This document shows, one piece after another, positions 20,042 to 29,555 of a stretch of 64,000 nucleotides of DNA. The stretch spans positions 47,419-111,418 of the forward strand of contig JAUSFE010000015.1 in the NCBI GenBank assembly GCA_030649945.1, given 5' to 3'. The position numbers and the translations under genes were made by a program. The notes under the pieces are model-generated. The model saw only the letters and a list, made by a program, of their open reading frames with translations, was not told where the DNA came from and ran no database searches. Position 1 is the first letter of the stretch; every line of letters starts with the position of its first letter. This DNA is from Dehalococcoidia bacterium (GTDB lineage: Bacteria; Chloroflexota; Dehalococcoidia; SM23-28-2; RBG-16-64-32).

Positions 20042-21172
20042 TTATACGGCTTCGACGCCGCTGAGAGAAAGCGTGGCCGCAATGTCCAGCTTCACGCCCG
20101 GCGCCATCGTGGTGGTCAGCGTCACGCTGCGGATGTACTGGCCCTTGGCGCCCGCGGGCCTCGCCCGCGTGATGGCCTCAATCAGCGCGGAGAGGTTTTC
20201 CATGAGCGCCTCTTCCGAGAAGCTGATCTTGCCCAGCGGGACGTGCACAAGGTTTGTGCGGTCCGTGCGGAACTCCACGCGGCCCTGCTTGGCGTCACGG
20301 ATGGCCCTGGGCAGGTCCTGCGCCTCCACCACCGTATTCGTGCGCGGGTTGGGCATCAGCCCCCGTGGGCCCAGGACGCGGCCCAGGCGGCCCACCTTGC
20401 CCATCAGCTCCTTCACGGCCAGCGCCACCTCGAACTCCAGCCAGCCCCCCTCGACCTTCTTGATCAGGTCGTCGGCACCCACGTAGTCGGCGCCGGCCTG
20501 GTCGGCCACCCGCGCGCCCTCGCCCTCGGCGAACACCAGCACGCGCTGGCTCTTGCCCAGGCCGTGCGGCAGGACGAGCGTGCCGCGCAGCTGCTGGTCC
20601 GCATGCCGGGTGTCCAGGCCCGTGCGGATGTGCAGCTCCACGGTCTCGTCGAACTTGGCGAAGGCCATCTCCTTCAGGAGCGACAGGGCCTCCTTCGGCT
20701 CGTAGGCCCGGGCGCGGTCGATCTTCTCCAGGGCCGACATGTAGTTTTTTCCGCGATGTGCCATCATCATTAGCCCTTCGACTGAGACAAGTCTCTGCTC
20801 AACGGGATCGGCCGCCAGCAAGAATTGTTCCAGGGTGACCGCACCCAGCACAGGCTGTCCCTCCGCTTCGTCCCACATGCAGGTAGTCGTCCGTACCTTG
20901 CCGTTCATGCGGACGGGGACGTCGGCCAAGTCGTACTCGACGATCCTACCGTCGCCCAGGCGAAACCGCTCACGGCCGGCCTTCTCGTGATTTAGCTGCC
21001 GCAGGAGCGATGCCGGCAGCCGGCTGAACGTGGCCCCCGTATCTACAAGCGCCTCCACCTCGCGGAATTCGCGCCGGTCGGGGCTTCCCACTTCGAACCG
21101 GGCCGTGAAACTACCCACCGATTCCCCCTGTGCTTTGCTGGCTGCCGGTATGGCTTCGCGCACCACGCTCAC
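20042..21172 (-). CDS. rplA: Retropepsin-like aspartic protease domain fused in frame to 50S ribosomal protein L1
   Basis: 376 aa as one uninterrupted frame. Residues 137-376 are a complete L1 ([21 protein letters not shown]; signature [14 protein letters not shown]), the L1-stalk protein. Residues 1-134 are unrelated: they carry the retropepsin-type active site [13 protein letters not shown] (D44-T45-G46), a flap-like middle and the second hydrophobic-Gly motif [11 protein letters not shown] (G110). The GTG start overlaps the rplK stop (GTGA), so the domain is translated with the operon. L1 could also start on its own at ATG 20770, 20767 or 20764, since GAAGGG precedes these codons. Whether the ribosome carries the fusion, or it is cleaved or bypassed, cannot be told from sequence. 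Confidence 0.85.
   Translation of the reverse strand: MSVVREAIPAASKAQGESVGSFTARFEVGSPDRREFREVEALVDTGATFSRLPASLLRQLNHEKAGRERFRLGDGRIVEYDLADVPVRMNGKVRTTTCMWDEAEGQPVLGAVTLEQFLLAADPVEQRLVSVEGLMMMAHRGKNYMSALEKIDRARAYEPKEALSLLKEMAFAKFDETVELHIRTGLDTRHADQQLRGTLVLPHGLGKSQRVLVFAEGEGARVADQAGADYVGADDLIKKVEGGWLEFEVALAVKELMGKVGRLGRVLGPRGLMPNPRTNTVVEAQDLPRAIRDAKQGRVEFRTDRTNLVHVPLGKISFSEEALMENLSALIEAITRARPAGAKGQYIRSVTLTTTMAPGVKLDIAATLSLSGVEAV
20765..21172 (-). other. Retropepsin-like domain segment inserted between rplK and rplA
   Basis: This 408-base part of the fused gene encodes about 136 residues with the one-domain clan AA aspartic protease layout: beta hairpin, DTG, flap region ([13 protein letters not shown]) and LG. 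Stand-alone relatives of this type end close to the equivalent of LVSVEGLMM, which is where L1 begins, as if a small protease gene had lost its stop codon. Base composition resembles the surrounding operon. Confidence 0.75.
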
Positions 21173-21591
21173 GCCACCTCCACGCCCATGCTGCGGGCCG
21201 TGCCCTCCACCATCTTCATGGCGGCGTCGATGTTGTTGGCGTTAAGGTCCTTCATCTTGACCGTGGCGATCTGGCGCACCTGGTCGCGGGTGAGGACGCC
21301 CACCTTCTCCCGCTTCTGCGCGGGGCTGCCCTTCTCGATGCCCAGCGCCTTGCGGATGAGGTCTGAGGCCGGCGGCGTCTTCAGCGTGAAGACGAAGGAG
21401 CGGTCCTCGTACACCACGATCTCCACGGGGACGATGCTGCCCGTCTGGGAGGCCGTCTTCTCGTTGTACTCCTTGCAGAACACCATGATGTTGGCGCCGT
21501 GCTGGCCCAGCGCCGGGCCCACGGGCGGCGCGGGCGTGGCCTGCCCCGCCGGCAGCTGCAGCTTGATTATGGCGCGTATCTTCTTAGCCAT
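21169..21591 (-). CDS. rplK: 50S ribosomal protein L11
   Basis: 140 aa. N-terminal signature [20 protein letters not shown], then [13 protein letters not shown] and the RNA-binding C-terminal domain ([19 protein letters not shown]). It binds the GTPase-associated region of 23S rRNA. Its TGA overlaps the GTG start of the protease-L1 fusion. The 222-base gap upstream to nusG is filled by dispersed repeats rather than by an operon-type spacer. Confidence 0.97.
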   Translation of the reverse strand: MAKKIRAIIKLQLPAGQATPAPPVGPALGQHGANIMVFCKEYNEKTASQTGSIVPVEIVVYEDRSFVFTLKTPPASDLIRKALGIEKGSPAQKREKVGVLTRDQVRQIATVKMKDLNANNIDAAMKMVEGTARSMGVEVA

Positions 21592-21813
21592 TTAGAGACG
21601 CTCTATCGCTCCATTGCTCTGCCGGGGTGCTGAAAAACCAGTTCTCGTCCCCCTCCTGAGGTGGGCAGGCACACCCCCACCCCACCCAAAGGAAAATAGA
21701 ATCTGGGGGACACCCCCAGACCCCCGGCAAGAGGGCTTCGCCCCCCTGCACTCCCCTTCTTCAGCACTCTCCTGTTGCTCCATTGCTCCATTGTTCCAAC
21801 CCTACGGCGGACG
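21592..21813. repeat. Dispersed repeat family C plus CTCCATTGCTC tract inside the ribosomal operon
   Basis: Between nusG and rplK lie CTCTATCGCTCCATTGCTC, a GGGGGACACCCCCAGACCCC/GGCAAGAGGGCTTCGCC block (about 21704-21752) and another TTGCTCCATTGCTCCATTG run. The GGGGGTCTGGGGGTGTCCCC word recurs as TTTGGGGGGTGTCCCC at 55518-55533. No gene is seen. The insertion sits inside an operon that is normally tightly packed. Confidence 0.75.
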
Positions 21814-22485
21814 CTACAGGCGCTCCACCTGCAAAAAGTCCAGCTCCACCGGTGTCTCGCGCCCGAAGAAGGAGACGAGCACCTTAACCTTGCCCTTCTC
21901 CATGTTGATCTCATCCACCGTCCCCACGAAGTCCGCGAAGGGGCCGTCAATCACGCGCACGCTCTGGCCCGACTGGAAGCCCACCTTCACGCGCGGCTCG
22001 TCCGCCCGCATCTGCTTGATGATGGCCTGAACCTCCGCCTTCTCCAGCGGCGTGGGCGCCGTGCCAGAGCCGACGAAGCCCGTAACGCCGGGGGAGTTGC
22101 GCACCACCGTCCAGGCCTTGCTGGACAGCGCCTTGTCCTGCTCCGTGGCCTTTACGTCCTCCTGCTTCAGGGTGATCATCTGCACCAGCACATAGCCGGG
22201 GAATATCTTCCGCAGCACGGTGCGGCGCTGGCCGTCCCGGATCTCGATCTCCTCCACGGACGGCACGACGACGCGGAACACGAGGTCTTCGGCGTCCATG
22301 GACTTGATGCGCTGCTCCAGGTTGGTCTTGACCTTGTCCTCATAGCCGGAGTAGGTGTGCACGACGTACCAGGCGAGGCCGGACGGGAATAGCTCGTCCT
22401 CGGACAGCTCCTCGCGGCGCTTGCGCCCCGCCGCCGGCGGAGCCTCCTCCAGTACCGCCTCTGCCCCTCTTCGCTTCTTAGCCAA
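21814..22485 (-). CDS. nusG: Transcription termination/antitermination factor NusG
   Basis: 223 aa. A charged N-terminal extension of about 36 residues precedes the NGN domain (WYVVHTYSGYEDKVKTNLEQR), which binds RNA polymerase. The C-terminal KOW domain (GQSVRVIDGPFADFVGTV) contacts Rho or ribosomal S10. Placed 11 bases after secE, the usual gene order. Confidence 0.96.
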   Translation of the reverse strand: MAKKRRGAEAVLEEAPPAAGRKRREELSEDELFPSGLAWYVVHTYSGYEDKVKTNLEQRIKSMDAEDLVFRVVVPSVEEIEIRDGQRRTVLRKIFPGYVLVQMITLKQEDVKATEQDKALSSKAWTVVRNSPGVTGFVGSGTAPTPLEKAEVQAIIKQMRADEPRVKVGFQSGQSVRVIDGPFADFVGTVDEINMEKGKVKVLVSFFGRETPVELDFLQVERL

Positions 22486-22496
22486 CTGCGCTCACC

Positions 22497-22814
22497 CTAC
22501 TTCAGCAACGTGCGGTCGATTAGCCAGCCGAAGCCGATGTCGATGCCGCCCAGGACGGCGCCCAGGATGATCGTGACGATGACTACGACGACCGTGAGGT
22601 GGACGGTGTCCTCGCGCGTGGGCCAGACCACCTTGCGCAGCTCGCTGATAATGTCCATGAAGAAGCGGGGGCGCCAGGCCAGAATGCCGCCGCGGGCCTC
22701 TCCGCGCGCGGCCGGCCGCGCCGGCCCCGTGCGGGGGATGGCGCGCGGCGCCGCACGAGCCGTCTTGTCAGTCTTGGGGTCCTTTAGCTGCTGTCGCCTG
22801 AGCGCACGGTTCAT
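22497..22814 (-). CDS. secE: Preprotein translocase subunit SecE
   Basis: 105 aa. A long basic, Ala/Arg/Pro-rich N-terminal segment (about 50 residues) is followed by the conserved amphipathic helix ELRKVVWPTREDTVHLT and one transmembrane helix. It clamps SecY in the membrane translocon; SecA is encoded at 52.6 kb. ATG 22814 has GGAGG seven bases upstream. Confidence 0.95.
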   Translation of the reverse strand: MNRALRRQQLKDPKTDKTARAAPRAIPRTGPARPAARGEARGGILAWRPRFFMDIISELRKVVWPTREDTVHLTVVVVIVTIILGAVLGGIDIGFGWLIDRTLLK

Positions 22815-22853
22815 AATTTCGCCTCCGCCTGCAGCGGGCTGAAGATCGTCAAA

Positions 22854-23018
22854 CTATCTCGCCTCTTTGTGCAGGCGGTGCACCCGGCAACGGGGGCAGT
22901 ACTTGCGCAGCTCTATGCGGTCCGGGTCATTGCGCCGGTTCTTCTGCGTGGTATACGTGCGCTCCCTGCACTCTGTGCAGGCCAGGTCAATTACCACCCG
23001 GTCCTCTTTCTTGGCCAT
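22854..23018 (-). CDS. rpmG: 50S ribosomal protein L33, zinc-ribbon (C+) form
   Basis: 54 aa, ATG 23018 to TAG 22854-22856. The start [19 protein letters not shown] and later [15 protein letters not shown] give two CxxC pairs, marking the zinc-binding form of L33. It lies in the conserved position between tuf and secE, 27 bases after tuf. Confidence 0.95.
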   Translation of the reverse strand: MAKKEDRVVIDLACTECRERTYTTQKNRRNDPDRIELRKYCPRCRVHRLHKEAR

Positions 23019-23045
23019 TCGCTATCGCCGGTCCAGTCCGCCGCC

Positions 23046-24245
<1,200 letters not shown>

Positions 24246-24390
24246 TCGCGGAGTTCCTCCTATGTTGTGACTCGCGGGTCAGGGCGCCGCCCCAACCAGT
24301 CCATGATAACCCGGCTTGGGGGAACAGGGAACACGCGCCGCCCGTTTCTGTTCCTGCCGTTCCTTTCCGCTCTGATCTACTGCTTACCTG

Positions 24391-24466
24391 TGGAGCCCAC
24401 GACCGGACTCGAACCGGTGACCCCGTTCTTACCAAGAACGTGCTCTACCAACTGAGCTACGTGGGC
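24391..24466 (-). tRNA. tRNA-Thr (anticodon GGT)
   Basis: 76 bases including encoded CCA. The acceptor stem GCCCACG/CGTGGGC is perfect; the anticodon stem CGTTC/GAACG encloses TTGGTAA, giving GGT. GGTTCGAGTCC forms the T arm. It sits directly upstream of tuf. Confidence 0.97.
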
Positions 24467-24570
24467 CCGCGGGTCGGAAGCAAGAAGTATAAAGGTGGAA
24501 GCAGGACTCCCGGCCTGCGGCCGCGCTGCCTGCGCCTGGCTTCTTACTTCCTACTTCCTGCTTCCAAACC

Positions 24571-24658
24571 TGGTGGCGGGGGCAGGATTCGAACCTGCGT
24601 AGCCCGTTAGGGCGCCGAGTTTACAGCCCGGTGGTATTAGCCACTCACCCACCCCGCC
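24571..24658 (-). tRNA. tRNA-Tyr (anticodon GTA)
   Basis: 88 bases including CCA, class II with a long variable arm (GCCCTAACGGGCT region). Acceptor GGCGGGG/CCCCGCC; the anticodon loop CTGTAAA gives GTA. The T arm contains GGTTCGAATCC. Confidence 0.97.
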
Positions 24659-24765
24659 GTTATTAACCGTCTGGTAGATGGCAGCTCCAGAACTAAAGGC
24701 TGGATGGACTATAGCGCCTCCAGTTCCTACACTCCAGCTTCCAACCTGCCCAAAACCATCTCCGG

Positions 24766-24840
24766 TGGAGCCGAAGGGGGGATTCGAACCCCCAACCTGG
24801 CGATTACAAATCGCCTGCGCTACCATTGCGCCACTTCGGC
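24766..24840 (-). tRNA. tRNA-Thr (anticodon TGT)
   Basis: 75 bases including CCA. Acceptor GCCGAAG/CTTCGGC; the anticodon stem GGCGA/TCGCC encloses TTTGTAA, giving TGT. The T arm has GGTTCGAATCC. First gene of the Thr-Tyr-Thr-tuf transcript; the tRNA-Gly that often sits in this cluster is absent. Confidence 0.97.
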
Positions 24841-24934
24841 CTGGCTGCCGGCCGCCAACCCGCCAGCGGCGGGCCAAAAAAAGTTCGCTCCCCTCGCCTA
24901 GCTCAGGACAGGCCCATTGGAGCGACCACCCTGT

Positions 24935-24962
24935 AGTATAGCAGCCGGTCGCGTCAAGTCAA
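24935..24962 (-). promoter_or_regulatory. Promoter of the tRNA-tuf-secE-nusG-ribosomal protein operon
   Basis: Minus strand TTGACT (24957-24962), 16-base spacer, TATACT (24935-24940). The strong boxes lie about 95 bases before the first tRNA. All genes from tRNA-Thr(TGT) down to rplL are collinear, so this is the likely main promoter. Confidence 0.75.
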
Positions 24963-25024
24963 GGAATCCCCACCCTGGCCCGCGTCGTATGTCCTCACGG
25001 TTACTCTCGTAAGGAGGCGAACGC

Positions 25025-25484
25025 ATGCATAAGTGGATCCTGGCGCTGGCCCTGCTGGCGCTGACCGGCGGCATCCTGGCCGCGGCCTGCGGCGGCAGCG
25101 AGGAGGAGACCGACAAGACGGACCCCCGGGGGCGACGGCCAGGCCGCCAGGACCGTCAGTATGGAGCTGGGCGATAACTACTTCGATCCCACGAAGCTCA
25201 AGGCGGCGCCCAGCGAGACCCTTACCCTCAAGCTAGAGAACGGGGGCAAGGCCACACACACCTTTACCATCGACTCTCTCTCCATAGACAAGACGCTGCA
25301 GCCCGGCGAAGAGGCCGCCGTGGACATCTCGCCCTCACAGGCAGGCGCGCTCACCTACCGCTGCCGCTTCCACGGCGGTAGCAGCAACATGAAGGGCACG
25401 CTGACCGTAGGCCAGGGCGGCCCAGCCGGCGCTGGCGGCAGCAGCACCCCGAAGCCAGCCGGCGGCTACTCCGGAGGCTACTAA
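25025..25484 (+). pseudogene. Cupredoxin-like lipoprotein with a +1 frameshift at a C5G5 tract
   Basis: ATG 25025 (AAGGAGG seven bases upstream) opens a signal peptide ending in a lipobox (LAAACGG). The frame then breaks at CCCCCGGGGG (25123-25132). Removing one base there joins it to a second frame with no other change, giving 152 aa. The downstream part is a small blue-copper domain: KATHTFTIDSL supplies His, and YRCRFHGGSSNMKG supplies Cys, His and Met. As sequenced, the product would stop near 25175. It could be a true frameshift, a slippage-prone switch, or a sequencing error in a GC homopolymer. Confidence 0.75.
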
Positions 25485-25488
25485 CGGC

Positions 25489-25535
25489 GCAGCGGGCACC
25501 CCGCCTGAGCTGGGCGCCCGCTGCTCTGTTCTCTC
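25489..25535. terminator. Terminator between convergent cupredoxin genes
   Basis: GCAGCGGGC (25489-25497) pairs with GCCCGCTGC (25516-25524) across an 18-base loop, followed on the plus strand by TCTGTTCTCTCTC. It lies five bases after the stop of the first gene and before the 3' end of the convergent one. Confidence 0.55.
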
Positions 25536-25564
25536 TCCGTCGGGGTGGTCCCGCGCGCCGGCGG

Positions 25565-26050
25565 CTACTCCACCGTGAACCCTGTGTGCATCCCTAGCTC
25601 GTAGTGCCCGGCGATGTTGCACAGGAAGACGTAGTTGCCAGGCGCCAGGTCGAAAGTGGTGGCGGCAGTGTGCCCGGACTCCAGGTCCTCGATCTCGCCC
25701 ACCAATTCTCCGACCGCCTCCTCGTCCACCTTCCCGTTCGTCGCCACCAGCTTGTCGGCCGCAACGTCAGTCTTCACCAGCACCATCTCGTGAATCTCGA
25801 CGCCTGTGTTCTTCGCGGCGAAGGTGATACTCCCGGCCTTGCCCTCGTCCTGGGACAGGGCTATGGAAAACTCCTTCAGTGAGACGTCCACCACGGGCGC
25901 GGCCGGGTCCACGAACAGTTCGGCGGCAGGTTCACCGCTGTCCTTCTCGCCGTCGTCACCGCCGCAGCCCACGGCCAGCAGCGCCACGAACGCCAGGGCG
26001 AAAAGCGCAAAGACTACCAGAAGCTTGCCTGGACCAAGTATCCTTGTCAT
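25565..26050 (-). CDS. Cupredoxin-domain lipoprotein (sulfocyanin-like)
   Basis: 161 aa. N-terminal signal helix with a lipobox (LLAVGCGG), an acidic linker, then a blue-copper-like domain with His in TGVEIHEMVL and the Cys-His-Met cluster FLCNIAGHYELGMHTGF. Such proteins are membrane-anchored electron carriers or copper chaperones on the outer face. GGAGG lies 7 bases before ATG 26050. It converges with another cupredoxin lipoprotein gene. Confidence 0.88.
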   Translation of the reverse strand: MTRILGPGKLLVVFALFALAFVALLAVGCGGDDGEKDSGEPAAELFVDPAAPVVDVSLKEFSIALSQDEGKAGSITFAAKNTGVEIHEMVLVKTDVAADKLVATNGKVDEEAVGELVGEIEDLESGHTAATTFDLAPGNYVFLCNIAGHYELGMHTGFTVE

Positions 26051-26216
26051 CTCACACCTCCAAAGGGTTGCTTTGTTCTTACAATTTCAGTGTAGGTGCG
26101 GCCGGCCGCGCGGCGGCATCACAAAAGGGGCTATAAAGCGGCCTGCAAGTAATGATTGGCCCATCACCAGAACTGGGGATGGCCGTGGGGTAACGCCCGA
26201 CGGCGGCGGCCCGAGG

Positions 26217-26870
26217 CTATTCCGTAATCAGGCCCTTGCGCAGGGCGTACCGGATTAACTCCGCCCTGTTCTGCAGCTGGAGCTTCTCCATGATATGGGC
26301 CCGGTGCGTCTGCACCGTGTTGATGCTCACGAACAGCTCGTCGGCGATCTGCTGGCTGGTCCGGCCTTCGGCGACGAGCGTCAGCACCTGCCTCTCCCGC
26401 CCGCTCAGGCCGTCGTAGTTCGCCTTCTCCTCGCCGCTGTCCATGCGCCTGATGTAGTCAGCGACGAGGTTCTTGGCCACCGTGGGGTGAAGGTAGACGC
26501 CGCCCCGCGCCACCGCCCGGATGGCCGCCAGGAGGTCTGAACTGGAGGCGCCTTTGAGCACGTAGCCGGAAGCGCCGGCGTGCAGCACCTCAAAGAAGTA
26601 CTGATAGTCTTCGTGCATGGTCAACGCCAGCACCTGCATTTCCGGCATCTCGCGCTTGATGATCGCCGTCGCCTCCAGTCCGTTCATGCCCGGCATGGCG
26701 ATGTCCATGAGCACCAGGCCCGGCGCCAGTTGGCGCGCCTTCTCCAGCGCCTCTTGCCCGTCGGCCGCCTCACCCACCACCTCAAGGTCCGGCTGCGCCT
26801 CCAGGATCATGCGCACCCCGTCCCGCACGATGGCGTGGTCATCCGCCACCAGCACGCGCAACCTGCTCAC
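26217..26870 (-). CDS. NarL/FixJ-type response regulator
   Basis: 217 aa. The receiver domain has the acidic pocket D10/D11 and phospho-acceptor D56 in LVLMDIAMPG. The C-terminal LuxR-type helix-turn-helix is LSGREREVLTLVAEGRTS through VSINTVQTHR. GTG 26870 overlaps the histidine kinase stop (GTGA), so the two are a translationally coupled pair. The signal and targets are not evident; the neighbouring cupredoxin and secreted protease genes are candidates only by position. Confidence 0.94.
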   Translation of the reverse strand: MSRLRVLVADDHAIVRDGVRMILEAQPDLEVVGEAADGQEALEKARQLAPGLVLMDIAMPGMNGLEATAIIKREMPEMQVLALTMHEDYQYFFEVLHAGASGYVLKGASSSDLLAAIRAVARGGVYLHPTVAKNLVADYIRRMDSGEEKANYDGLSGRERQVLTLVAEGRTSQQIADELFVSINTVQTHRAHIMEKLQLQNRAELIRYALRKGLITE

Positions 26871-28789
26871 GGGGCGTCCTCAGGGTCCAGCCTGAACGTC
26901 GCCCGGATGCGCGTGCCCCGGCCGGGCGCGGACTCCACCGTCAGGCCCCCACCCACCAGCGCCAGCCGCTCCTCCATGCCGGCGAGGCCCAGGGCGCGGC
27001 CCCGGTTCAACGAGCCCGTCACCGCCGCCACGTCAAACCCCTTGCCGTCGTCTTCAACGAGCATGGAGACGACGCCGTTGGTCCGTCTCAGTTCAATCCG
27101 GGCCGAGGTGGCTTCAGAGTGGCGGATCGTGTTCGTCACTGCCTCCTGGACAACGCGGAAGAGACAGGTCTCGATGGGCGCGGAGAGGCGGTCTTTCATG
27201 CCGGACGTCTCCATCTGCAGGCGGATCCCCTTATCGCCCAGGCGGTTCTCCGCGAAGGCGCGCAGGGCGGGCACAAGGCCCAGGTCGTCCAGCGCCGCCG
27301 GCCGCAGGTCCACGACCAACTGGCGGATGGCGTCGATGCCCTGGCGCGCGAGGGCCGCCGCCGCCGCCAGCCGCTGGCTGGCCGCCGCCGGGTCGCCGGC
27401 CAGCGCGCTCTGCGCAGATTCCACGCTCATGATGATGCCGGTAAGCGCCTGCCCGGTCTCATCGTGCAGCTCGCGGGCGATGCGCTTGCGTTCATCCTCC
27501 TGCGCCGAGATCACGCTCTGCAGCAGCTGGCTGCGCAGCTCCTCCTTGCGTTGCAGCTCCCTAAACAGCCGCTGCACCTCCTGCGTCCGCTCCTGCACGC
27601 GGCTCTCCAGCTCCTGGTCGCGCTGCTCGATCTCCTGCAGCGAGGCGCTCAGCCTCACGCGCATCGCCTCCAGCGTCTCGCCCAGGCGGCCGATCTCGCC
27701 TCCCTCGCCAACGCGGATGGGCGAGTCCAGGTCGCCCGCCCTCATCCGGTCCGCCGCTCCGGTCAGCGCGCGCACCGGCCGCGCCAGCAGGCGGGCGCCG
27801 ATGAGCGTGGCCAGCCAGAGCACCACCAGCGAGACGGCACCCAGGAGCAGGATGTTGTTGCGCAGGTCGGTGACGGGGGCAAGGGTTTCGGACGCGTCGC
27901 CGCCGACGGCCACGCCCCAGGGGGCGCCGGCAAGGTGGGACACAGCCATGATGTGTTCGGGCGACTCCTGCTGCGCCTCCTCCGCGCTCCGGGGTTCCAG
28001 CGGCACCGTCTCCACCCCTTCGGACATCGAGTCGTGAAGCCGCAGGTACAAATGGCGGTGCTCGCCGGTGGCCAGGAACTGCGCCGGGTCCGTGGAGGCG
28101 ATGACGCGGCCCTGGCTATCGAAGAGCTCCGCGTGCCCGGTCCGGCCCAGCCCCTTGGCGCTGCTCAGTGGGTCCAGGAGGTCGGCGCCGGAGAGGTTCA
28201 TAACGCCCCCCAGCAAGAGCGGCGGGTCGCCTGCGCCCAGCGGCACTCTCAGCATGGCCGCCGGCTGGCCGCTGGCCGGGTCCACATACGGCGCGGACAC
28301 GGCGTGGCCCACGGCGCCCGCGGCCTCCAGGTCCTCCACGCCGGCCGGCGGCGCGCCCGCCTGCGCCCGCCCCTCTGGGGCGGCAGCGACGACGTTGCCG
28401 TGGGCGTCCATAACGTAAATGGCCAGCCACATATCGTCCACGTCATCTAGGAGCCTTGCCAGATGCTCCGGCATGACGCCGGGCGCCTGCTGCTGCAGTT
28501 CGCCCGCCGGCACAGTGGCGGCGGCGCTCTCCAGCCTCCTGAAGTCGTGCTCCAGGATACTGTCCACCTGTCGCGCCGCCATCTGGGCGATCACCAACCG
28601 TTCCTGCAGGATCCGCTCGCGGCTGTCGTCCACCACGCGCAGGATCAGCAGGCCGAGGACCGCCAGCAGCATGAGGAAGCCCAGGCTCGCGCCGAAGACG
28701 AGCCGGGGCCAGAGGTTGATCTTGCGCAGCGCGGGCAGCGGGTTGCGGAAGGCCTTGCCGAAGGTGTCCCGCCGGATGTGGGGGCCCAT
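26867..28789 (-). CDS. Membrane sensor histidine kinase (HisKA_3 type) with extracytoplasmic sensor domain
   Basis: 640 aa from ATG 28789. Transmembrane helix 1 lies near residues 20-45, followed by an outside sensor region of about 270 residues that resembles a double Cache domain (WLAIYVMDAHGNVVAAAP and later GHAELFDSQGRVIAST). Helix 2 (NNILLLGAVSLVVLWLATLI) leads to HAMP, a coiled coil, the HisKA_3 box ARELHDETGQAL (H442) and an HATPase domain (EDDGKGFD, GLAGMEERL). Cache sensors usually bind small organic ligands. Operon with the response regulator downstream. Confidence 0.93.
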   Translation of the reverse strand: MGPHIRRDTFGKAFRNPLPALRKINLWPRLVFGASLGFLMLLAVLGLLILRVVDDSRERILQERLVIAQMAARQVDSILEHDFRRLESAAATVPAGELQQQAPGVMPEHLARLLDDVDDMWLAIYVMDAHGNVVAAAPEGRAQAGAPPAGVEDLEAAGAVGHAVSAPYVDPASGQPAAMLRVPLGAGDPPLLLGGVMNLSGADLLDPLSSAKGLGRTGHAELFDSQGRVIASTDPAQFLATGEHRHLYLRLHDSMSEGVETVPLEPRSAEEAQQESPEHIMAVSHLAGAPWGVAVGGDASETLAPVTDLRNNILLLGAVSLVVLWLATLIGARLLARPVRALTGAADRMRAGDLDSPIRVGEGGEIGRLGETLEAMRVRLSASLQEIEQRDQELESRVQERTQEVQRLFRELQRKEELRSQLLQSVISAQEDERKRIARELHDETGQALTGIIMSVESAQSALAGDPAAASQRLAAAAALARQGIDAIRQLVVDLRPAALDDLGLVPALRAFAENRLGDKGIRLQMETSGMKDRLSAPIETCLFRVVQEAVTNTIRHSEATSARIELRRTNGVVSMLVEDDGKGFDVAAVTGSLNRGRALGLAGMEERLALVGGGLTVESAPGRGTRIRATFRLDPEDAP

Positions 28790-28795
28790 GGTCAG

Positions 28796-28801
28796 ATTAT
28801 A
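28796..28801 (-). promoter_or_regulatory. -10 element implying a leaderless histidine kinase mRNA
   Basis: A perfect TATAAT ends 6 bases before ATG 28789, so transcription would begin at or next to the start codon. No good -35 box is visible at 16-18 bases, and the C-terminal codons of the metzincin gene lie just beyond. Confidence 0.4.
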
Positions 28802-28818
28802 GCCCCCCGCGCTCCGGC

Positions 28819-29490
28819 CTAGCCCGGCGGCGCCGTGCCGCCCGCGTACTGGAAGTATCCGGCGTTGGCGCGCAGCAGGCGCAGGTGGTCCGGGCACCAG
28901 TGCTTTGCCGGGTCGTAGTCGTGGTCAGACATCAGGCAGTAATGGTGCGGACAGTGGTGGTGGTCCAGGCCCAGCGCATGGCCCATTTCATGGGCCAGGA
29001 CGAAGGAGTCCAGGTCCGTCCGGTACGGGTGGTGCTTCACGAGCAGGTGGCGGCGGTCCTGGTCGGAGATACCGCCGATGCGCCCGTGGTACTGCGCCGT
29101 CAGTGCCACGATAACATCGCTCTCTCCAGGGGGGATGTCCTTCACCGCGCTCAGTAGCTCCCCCATGCTGCCCGCGTCGCCGTCCGACTGCCAGGTCTCG
29201 TACCGGGCAAGCTCGATGTGTATGCCCGCGTTCTCGAAACGCGCCGCCGCGTCGTCCAGCGCCGCGGCCGCCTCGCCCCGCGCCCGCGGCCCGTAAAGGG
29301 CGGTCCACTCCTCGTCCACCAGTAGGGTCACGCGGATGGTGAAGGGACCGGGGTGCGCGCTGCGCCAGGACTCGGGCACCAGGAGATCCCCTGCGTAAGC
29401 GTGCGAGTCTACAGAGGGGATGAAGGCAAGGGACACAACGGCGGCGGCCAACAACGCGGACACGAGCTTCCGAGCCAGTCGCATTCGCAT
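28819..29490 (-). CDS. Secreted metzincin-type zinc metalloprotease
   Basis: 223 aa from ATG 29490 (GGAGG eight bases upstream). A cleavable signal peptide (LVSALLAAAVVSLAFIPSVDSHA) precedes the mature domain. The zinc motif HEMGHALGLDH (H167, H171, H177) is followed by a Met-turn candidate CLMSDHDYDP, the metzincin hallmark closest to matrixin/archaemetzincin-like enzymes. Its size suggests a compact catalytic domain without propeptide. The 3' end lies 29 bases from the kinase start. Confidence 0.85.
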   Translation of the reverse strand: MRMRLARKLVSALLAAAVVSLAFIPSVDSHAYAGDLLVPESWRSAHPGPFTIRVTLLVDEEWTALYGPRARGEAAAALDDAAARFENAGIHIELARYETWQSDGDAGSMGELLSAVKDIPPGESDVIVALTAQYHGRIGGISDQDRRHLLVKHHPYRTDLDSFVLAHEMGHALGLDHHHCPHHYCLMSDHDYDPAKHWCPDHLRLLRANAGYFQYAGGTAPPG

Positions 29491-29555
29491 CGGCAAGACC
29501 TCCGGCCCGCACATTCATTATACCACCCGAAACGGCTGCGCGCGGGCCCCCGCGC

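Noticed and set aside
24361..24660. tRNA-Gly in the Thr-Tyr-Thr-tuf cluster
   Set aside because: The spaces between the three tRNAs were read for a cloverleaf with a GCC, TCC or CCC anticodon and none was seen.
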